Source: Firmicutes bacterium UBA2116
GTDB lineage: Bacteria > Bacillota > Clostridia > Tissierellales > Sedimentibacteraceae
NCBI GenBank assembly: GCA_002331025.1
Contig: DCYG01000029.1
Location: 1-18,142 of the forward strand
Reading direction: 5' to 3'
DNA: 18,142 nucleotides
Shown here in pieces: positions 15,093 to 18,142 of the stretch. Within the stretch, counting starts at the first letter, position 1. The number at the start of each line of letters is the position of its first letter. The translations under genes and the position numbers were made by a program. The notes below the pieces were generated by a model. The model was not told the origin of the DNA and did no database searches. It saw only the letters and a program-made list of their open reading frames with translations.

Positions 15093-15443
15093 ATGTTTGC
15101 CTTATTTTTAATTTTAAACGACATATCCAAATTAGATGATATACATGAGGTTTTTTACCAGGAGGAAATAGGCGCTACCACAATTGACAGTCAAGGTATG
15201 GGTAAGGTTCTTTTAGACCACAATATCAACATACCCATGCTTGATAATGTAAGAAAGCTTATTGACGGCAGAAAGCCATACAGCAAAATGATAATAAGTA
15301 TTATTAAAGAGAGAGAAAAACTTGATGATGTAGTAGGAAAAGTCAGGGAGGAATTGGATTATTTTAATGAACCGGGTGTAGGATTTATGTTTGTTATGCC
15401 TGTGATAGAAGTGTACGGCTCAAATGCAGATGATTTAAAATAA
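15093..15443 (+). CDS. Small PII-like protein (P-II family signalling fold)
   Basis: A 116-residue cytoplasmic protein with the ferredoxin-like rhythm of PII proteins: strand FALFLILND (2-10), helix KLDDIHEVFYQEEI (13-26), strand ATTIDSQGMGKVL (28-40) leading into a T-loop-like stretch (41-62), strand YSKMIISII (63-71), helix LDDVVGKVREEL (77-88), and a final NEPGVGFMFVMPVIEVYG (92-109), where PII proteins have the GDGKIF segment. It is not a canonical GlnB: the T-loop tyrosine context is absent. Role unknown; such proteins usually bind a nucleotide and a partner. ATG 15093 lies 12 nt after GGGAGG. A two-codon frame ATG CTT TAA at 15085 overlaps the start. It has its own promoter and terminator, between the liv and feo blocks. 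Confidence 0.72.
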   Translation: MFALFLILNDISKLDDIHEVFYQEEIGATTIDSQGMGKVLLDHNINIPMLDNVRKLIDGRKPYSKMIISIIKEREKLDDVVGKVREELDYFNEPGVGFMFVMPVIEVYGSNADDLK

Positions 15444-15456
15444 AAAAATTGAAATT

Positions 15457-15492
15457 AAGAGGTATGATTAAATTGATTTAATCATACCTCTT
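15457..15492 (+). terminator. Intrinsic terminator after the PII-like gene
   Basis: AAGAGGTATGATTAAA (15457-15472) pairs perfectly with TTTAATCATACCTCTT (15477-15492) around TTGA, a 16-bp stem, followed by TT. The T-tract is short but the stem starts 13 nt after the stop codon and separates this gene from feo. A-rich sequence before the stem offers weak function on the minus strand too. Confidence 0.8.
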
Positions 15493-15546
15493 TTAAATTA
15501 TTAATTATTATCAATTTACGATTATTAATTTTACGTAATATTCTTA

Positions 15547-15575
15547 TTGACAATGATTATCTGTAGGAATATAAT
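15547..15575 (+). promoter_or_regulatory. Sigma-A promoter of feoAB
   Basis: TTGACA (15547-15552), exactly 17 bp, TATAAT (15570-15575): a perfect consensus promoter. The start would be near 15582, ~50 nt before feoA. Such a strong promoter needs tight repression, which the overlapping Fur-like sites would give. Confidence 0.85.
15548..15562. promoter_or_regulatory. Fur box over the feo -35 element
   Basis: TGACAATGATTATCT matches the 7-1-7 Fur consensus TGATAAT-N-ATTATCA at 12 of 14 positions and covers the -35 hexamer, so Fe(II)-Fur would block RNA polymerase. Confidence 0.7.
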
Positions 15576-15588
15576 AAAATCAAACGAT

Positions 15589-15607
15589 GATAATGATTCT
15601 CAATATC
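15589..15607. promoter_or_regulatory. Second Fur box downstream of the feo start
   Basis: GATAATGATTCTCAATATC matches the 19-bp Fur consensus GATAATGATAATCATTATC at 16 of 19 positions. It sits just downstream of the predicted transcription start, giving a second repressor site. Confidence 0.8.
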
Positions 15608-15630
15608 GCATATGATTGGAGGAATGAGAT

Positions 15631-15864
15631 ATGACGCTAGATAATATTAAACCTGGTCAAGGCGGTATTATTTCATCAATTGGTGGACATGGAATTCTGA
15701 GAAGAAGGTTGCTGGACATGGGCTTAACACCTAACACAAGGGTTAAAGTCAGAAAGGTAGCACCTATGGGTGATCCGATTGAGCTGTCTTTAAGAAATTA
15801 TGTACTGACAATAAGAAAAGAAGAGGCCTCTAAAATTGAATTGAAAGAGGTATTTAGCATATGA
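15631..15864 (+). CDS. feoA: Ferrous iron transport accessory protein FeoA
   Basis: A 77-residue SH3-like cytoplasmic protein that supports FeoB. It shows the family pattern: a start around the LDNIKPGQGGIISSI segment, GHGILRRRLLDMGLTPNTRVKV (helix plus strand), then APMGDPIELSLRNYVLTIRKEEA. Length is typical. ATG 15631 follows GGAGG at 8 nt. Its stop overlaps the feoB start (ATGA), so the two are translationally coupled. The promoter upstream carries two Fur-like sites, which predicts expression under iron limitation. Confidence 0.95.
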   Translation: MTLDNIKPGQGGIISSIGGHGILRRRLLDMGLTPNTRVKVRKVAPMGDPIELSLRNYVLTIRKEEASKIELKEVFSI

Positions 15865-17876
15865 AATATATTTTTGCTCTTGCAGGGAACCAAAATGCCG
15901 GCAAAACAACTCTTTATAACGCGCTGACAGGCAGCAATCAACATGTTGGAAATTTCCCCGGAGTAACGATAGAAAAAAAAGAAGGTCAAATTAAAAAATA
16001 CAAGGATGCTTCTTTGGTAGATTTGCCCGGCATTTATTCACTATCACCATACTCTATGGAAGAGGTTGTAACGAGAGACTTTCTTTTAAAGGAAAATCCG
16101 GACTTAATAATAAACATAATTGACGCAACAAATATTGAACGAAATCTTTATTTATCACTTCAATTAATGGAGCTTTCCATACCAATGGTTATAGCATTAA
16201 ATATGATGGATGAAGTAAGAGCCAGCGGTAACTCTATTGATGTAAAAAAACTATCTGACCATCTAGGTATTCCCGTAGTGCCCATATCTGCAAGCAAGGG
16301 CGAAGGGATATCAGAGCTTATAGATGTGGTTATGAAGACTGCGCAGTCACAGGATAAAAGTATCAGAAAGCTTGATTTTTGTACCGGAGAGGTACATAAG
16401 GCAATTCATTCTATTTCACATCTGATAGAGGATCAGGCAAAGGAAGCGGGATATCCTCTACGCTTTGCGGCTACAAAGCTGGTGGAAGGCGATGAGCCTA
16501 CATTTAAAGAATTGAATATATCGGAAAATCAACTCCATATTATCAATCATGTAGTGGAAGATATGGAAATGAAATTAGAAATGGACAGAGAAGCTGCTTT
16601 AGCAGATATGAGATATGTATATATTGAGAAAATTTGCGAAGATACGGTAATTAAAAAACAAGAAACAAATGAACAGATACGGTCAGAAAAAATAGACAAA
16701 ATATTGACTCACAAGTATTTTGGGATACCGATATTTATAGGAATAATGTTTGCTGTTTTCTGGCTTACCTTTGGATTGATAGGAGCTCCGCTTCAAGGAT
16801 ATTTAGAAGAAATAATAGGAATAACTACAGAATATGTGTCAGATCTGATGATGAGGTTTGAAGTAAATGATTTGTTGCATTCCTTGGTAATAGACGGTAT
16901 ATTTGCAGGCGTTGGAAGCGTGCTGTCCTTCCTGCCGCTCATAGTTGTTTTATTTTTCTTCCTGTCATTTCTGGAAGATAGCGGATATATGGCAAGAGTT
17001 GCTTTTTTAATGGACAAATTGTTAAGGAAAATAGGATTATCAGGTCGTTCATTTGTTCCGATGCTGATAGGCTTTGGCTGCAGTGTTCCTGCCATAATGG
17101 CAACGAGAACACTATCAAGCGAAAGAGACAGAAAGATGACGATAATTCTCACACCTTTTATGTCATGCAGTGCAAAACTGCCGATTTATGGTATGATAAC
17201 CATGGCATTTTTTCCGGAAAATGCTGCTGCAGTTATGATTTCACTTTATATAATGGGAATGATGGTGGCGATCCTTTCAGGACTTTTGTTAAAAAGTACA
17301 ATTTTTAAAGGAGAGCCTATCCCCTTTGTTATGGAGCTTCCTGCATATAGAATTCCTTCAAGGAGAAGTATAATGTTAAATATGTGGGATAAAGGAAAGG
17401 ATTTTATAGAAAGAGCATTCACGATTATTTTCTTAGGAACAATAATTATATGGTTCTTGCAAAGCTTTAATTGGTCTTTTAACATGGTTGAAGACAGTAC
17501 ACACAGTATACTTGCTTCAATAGGCTCAGTAATTTCACCGGTGTTTATACCGTTAGGATTTAATGATTGGAGAGCATCCACAGCAATAATAACAGGTCTT
17601 ACTGCAAAGGAAGCAGTTGTAAGCACATTGTCGGTATTAACCGGAGCTTCTTCAGATTTACAGCTTTCAACCGCAATAAGCACCATTTTTTCACCATTAA
17701 GCTCCTTTGCATTTTTAACGTTCACATTGTTATACATGCCTTGTATTGCAGCCTTCGCGGCTACAAAAAGAGAGCTTGGCTCAATCAGGTATGCGGTGAT
17801 GACTGCTGTATATCAGACAGTGACGGCCTATGTTGTGGGAATGCTGGTATATCAGATTGGAAACTTGATCTTATAG
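15861..17876 (+). CDS. feoB: Ferrous iron transporter FeoB
   Basis: Inner-membrane Fe(II) importer of 671 residues with an N-terminal G-protein domain. G1 is GNQNAGKT (9-16), the G2 threonine lies in GVT (34-36), G3 is DLPG (54-57), G4 is NMMD (114-117, in place of NKxD) and G5 is SASKGEG (143-149). A helical spacer domain follows to about 270. The membrane part begins near residue 285 and has two Gate-type repeats, with GFGCSVPAI and SCSAKLPIY carrying the conserved cysteines, and ends in a hydrophobic helix. Length fits the shorter clostridial form; E. coli FeoB is about 100 residues longer. The gene starts in an ATGA overlap with feoA and is followed 10 nt later by a small Cys-rich gene in the same operon. 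Confidence 0.97.
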   Translation: MKYIFALAGNQNAGKTTLYNALTGSNQHVGNFPGVTIEKKEGQIKKYKDASLVDLPGIYSLSPYSMEEVVTRDFLLKENPDLIINIIDATNIERNLYLSLQLMELSIPMVIALNMMDEVRASGNSIDVKKLSDHLGIPVVPISASKGEGISELIDVVMKTAQSQDKSIRKLDFCTGEVHKAIHSISHLIEDQAKEAGYPLRFAATKLVEGDEPTFKELNISENQLHIINHVVEDMEMKLEMDREAALADMRYVYIEKICEDTVIKKQETNEQIRSEKIDKILTHKYFGIPIFIGIMFAVFWLTFGLIGAPLQGYLEEIIGITTEYVSDLMMRFEVNDLLHSLVIDGIFAGVGSVLSFLPLIVVLFFFLSFLEDSGYMARVAFLMDKLLRKIGLSGRSFVPMLIGFGCSVPAIMATRTLSSERDRKMTIILTPFMSCSAKLPIYGMITMAFFPENAAAVMISLYIMGMMVAILSGLLLKSTIFKGEPIPFVMELPAYRIPSRRSIMLNMWDKGKDFIERAFTIIFLGTIIIWFLQSFNWSFNMVEDSTHSILASIGSVISPVFIPLGFNDWRASTAIITGLTAKEAVVSTLSVLTGASSDLQLSTAISTIFSPLSSFAFLTFTLLYMPCIAAFAATKRELGSIRYAVMTAVYQTVTAYVVGMLVYQIGNLIL

Positions 17877-17886
17877 GAGGTGTCTT

Positions 17887-18042
17887 ATGAATTTTTCAGA
17901 TATTATTGTGATTTCGATAATTGTAGTAATTATAGCAGGTGTTGTGGTATTTATGAAAAAACAAAAAAAGAACGGTTCAGGCTGCCATTCGGGATGTTCA
18001 GGGTGCAGCAAATCCGAAGAGTGTTCTTCAATAAATAAATAG
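17887..18042 (+). CDS. FeoB-associated Cys-rich membrane protein
   Basis: A 51-residue protein: one N-terminal membrane helix (IIVISIIVVIIAGVVVF, 6-22), a basic patch KKQKK (24-28), and a short Cys-rich tail with C33, C37, C40 and C46 spaced CxxxCxxC plus one. This is the pattern of the small FeoB-associated proteins found after feoB in Firmicutes, some of which take the place of FeoC. The tail on the positive-charged side should be cytoplasmic; it may hold iron or an Fe-S cluster, but that is inference. ATG 17887 follows ATAGGAGGTG, which overlaps the feoB stop. Confidence 0.9.
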   Translation: MNFSDIIVISIIVVIIAGVVVFMKKQKKNGSGCHSGCSGCSKSEECSSINK

Positions 18043-18060
18043 CTGTCTTAATAGGCAGCT
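18041..18060 (+). terminator. Weak hairpin after the feo operon
   Basis: AGCTGTC (18041-18047) pairs with GGCAGCT (18054-18060) around TTAATA with one G-U pair. There is no T-tract, and GCAGC can pair instead with GCTGC at 18064-18068. It may act as a stabilising stem or poor terminator; a true terminator may lie beyond the window. Confidence 0.35.
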
Positions 18061-18142
18061 CAGGCTGCTGAAAAAGTCCCCCTGCGTCGTTGCCGCTGCG
18101 CCGGTCAATCCTCACGTATGTCTAATACGCTGCGGTTGCCCG
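18061..18142. repeat. GC-rich repeat or MITE-like element, cut by the window end
   Basis: From about 18061 composition jumps to clearly GC-rich. The start GGCTGCTGAAAAAGTCCC resembles the end of miniature elements that close with a GGGACTTTTTCAG arm. Inside, CGTAT (18115-18119) mirrors ATACG (18125-18129), and the CCGCTGCG/CGCTGCGG arms around them pair with one mismatch. No open frame of note. The second end is outside the window, so the identity as a mobile or REP element is inferred. Confidence 0.5.

Noticed and set aside
17246..17737. 163-codon minus-strand frame inside feoB
   Set aside because: Entirely antisense to the FeoB membrane domain, with no promoter or ribosome site; a shadow frame.

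Overview
The window looks like chromosomal DNA from a low-GC, anaerobic, amino-acid-fermenting Firmicute of the Clostridia/Tissierellia type. The evidence is the AT-rich sequence, strong GGAGG ribosome sites, TTGACA/TATAAT promoters, an arginine deiminase pathway, a large 2-hydroxyacyl-CoA dehydratase activase-type Fe-S protein and a ferrous-iron Feo system. I cannot assign the genus from the sequence alone.

Layout. The first ~44 bases are the 3' end of a 5S rRNA, so an rRNA operon ends here; a bidirectional terminator follows. A minus-strand gene (96-1103) encodes an unrecognised lipoprotein. Divergent from it, behind a long leader, is arcA-arcB-arcC (1492-4826), which converts arginine to ornithine, CO2, ammonia and ATP. 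No arginine/ornithine antiporter gene is in view. A 13-bp stem terminator separates arcC from a convergent 1440-residue minus-strand protein (4888-9210) with two activase ATPase modules and a dehydratase-like C-terminal half. Its own promoter and a leader with a terminator-like hairpin lie upstream.

Divergent from that gene is a complete branched-chain amino acid ABC transporter, livJ-livH-livM-livG-livF (9551-14189). A perfect hairpin and a 78-bp palindromic repeat sit between livJ and livH. A UPF0173-type metallo-hydrolase follows, then a promoter carrying an inserted-looking GC-rich repeat, then a small PII-like protein with its own terminator.

The last block is feoA-feoB plus a tiny Cys-rich FeoB-associated membrane protein (15631-18042). 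It is driven by a textbook sigma-A promoter with two Fur-box-like sites. The final ~80 bases are a GC-rich repeat cut by the window edge.

Taken together the genes describe amino-acid uptake (liv), energy from arginine (arc), a radical/Fe-S type activase protein of unknown substrate, and iron supply (feo). No phage, CRISPR or clear defence genes are visible. I see no convincing wholly new multi-gene system. The least explained items are the tandem activase fusion and its leader, the orphan PII-like protein, the lipoprotein, and three different short palindromic repeats.
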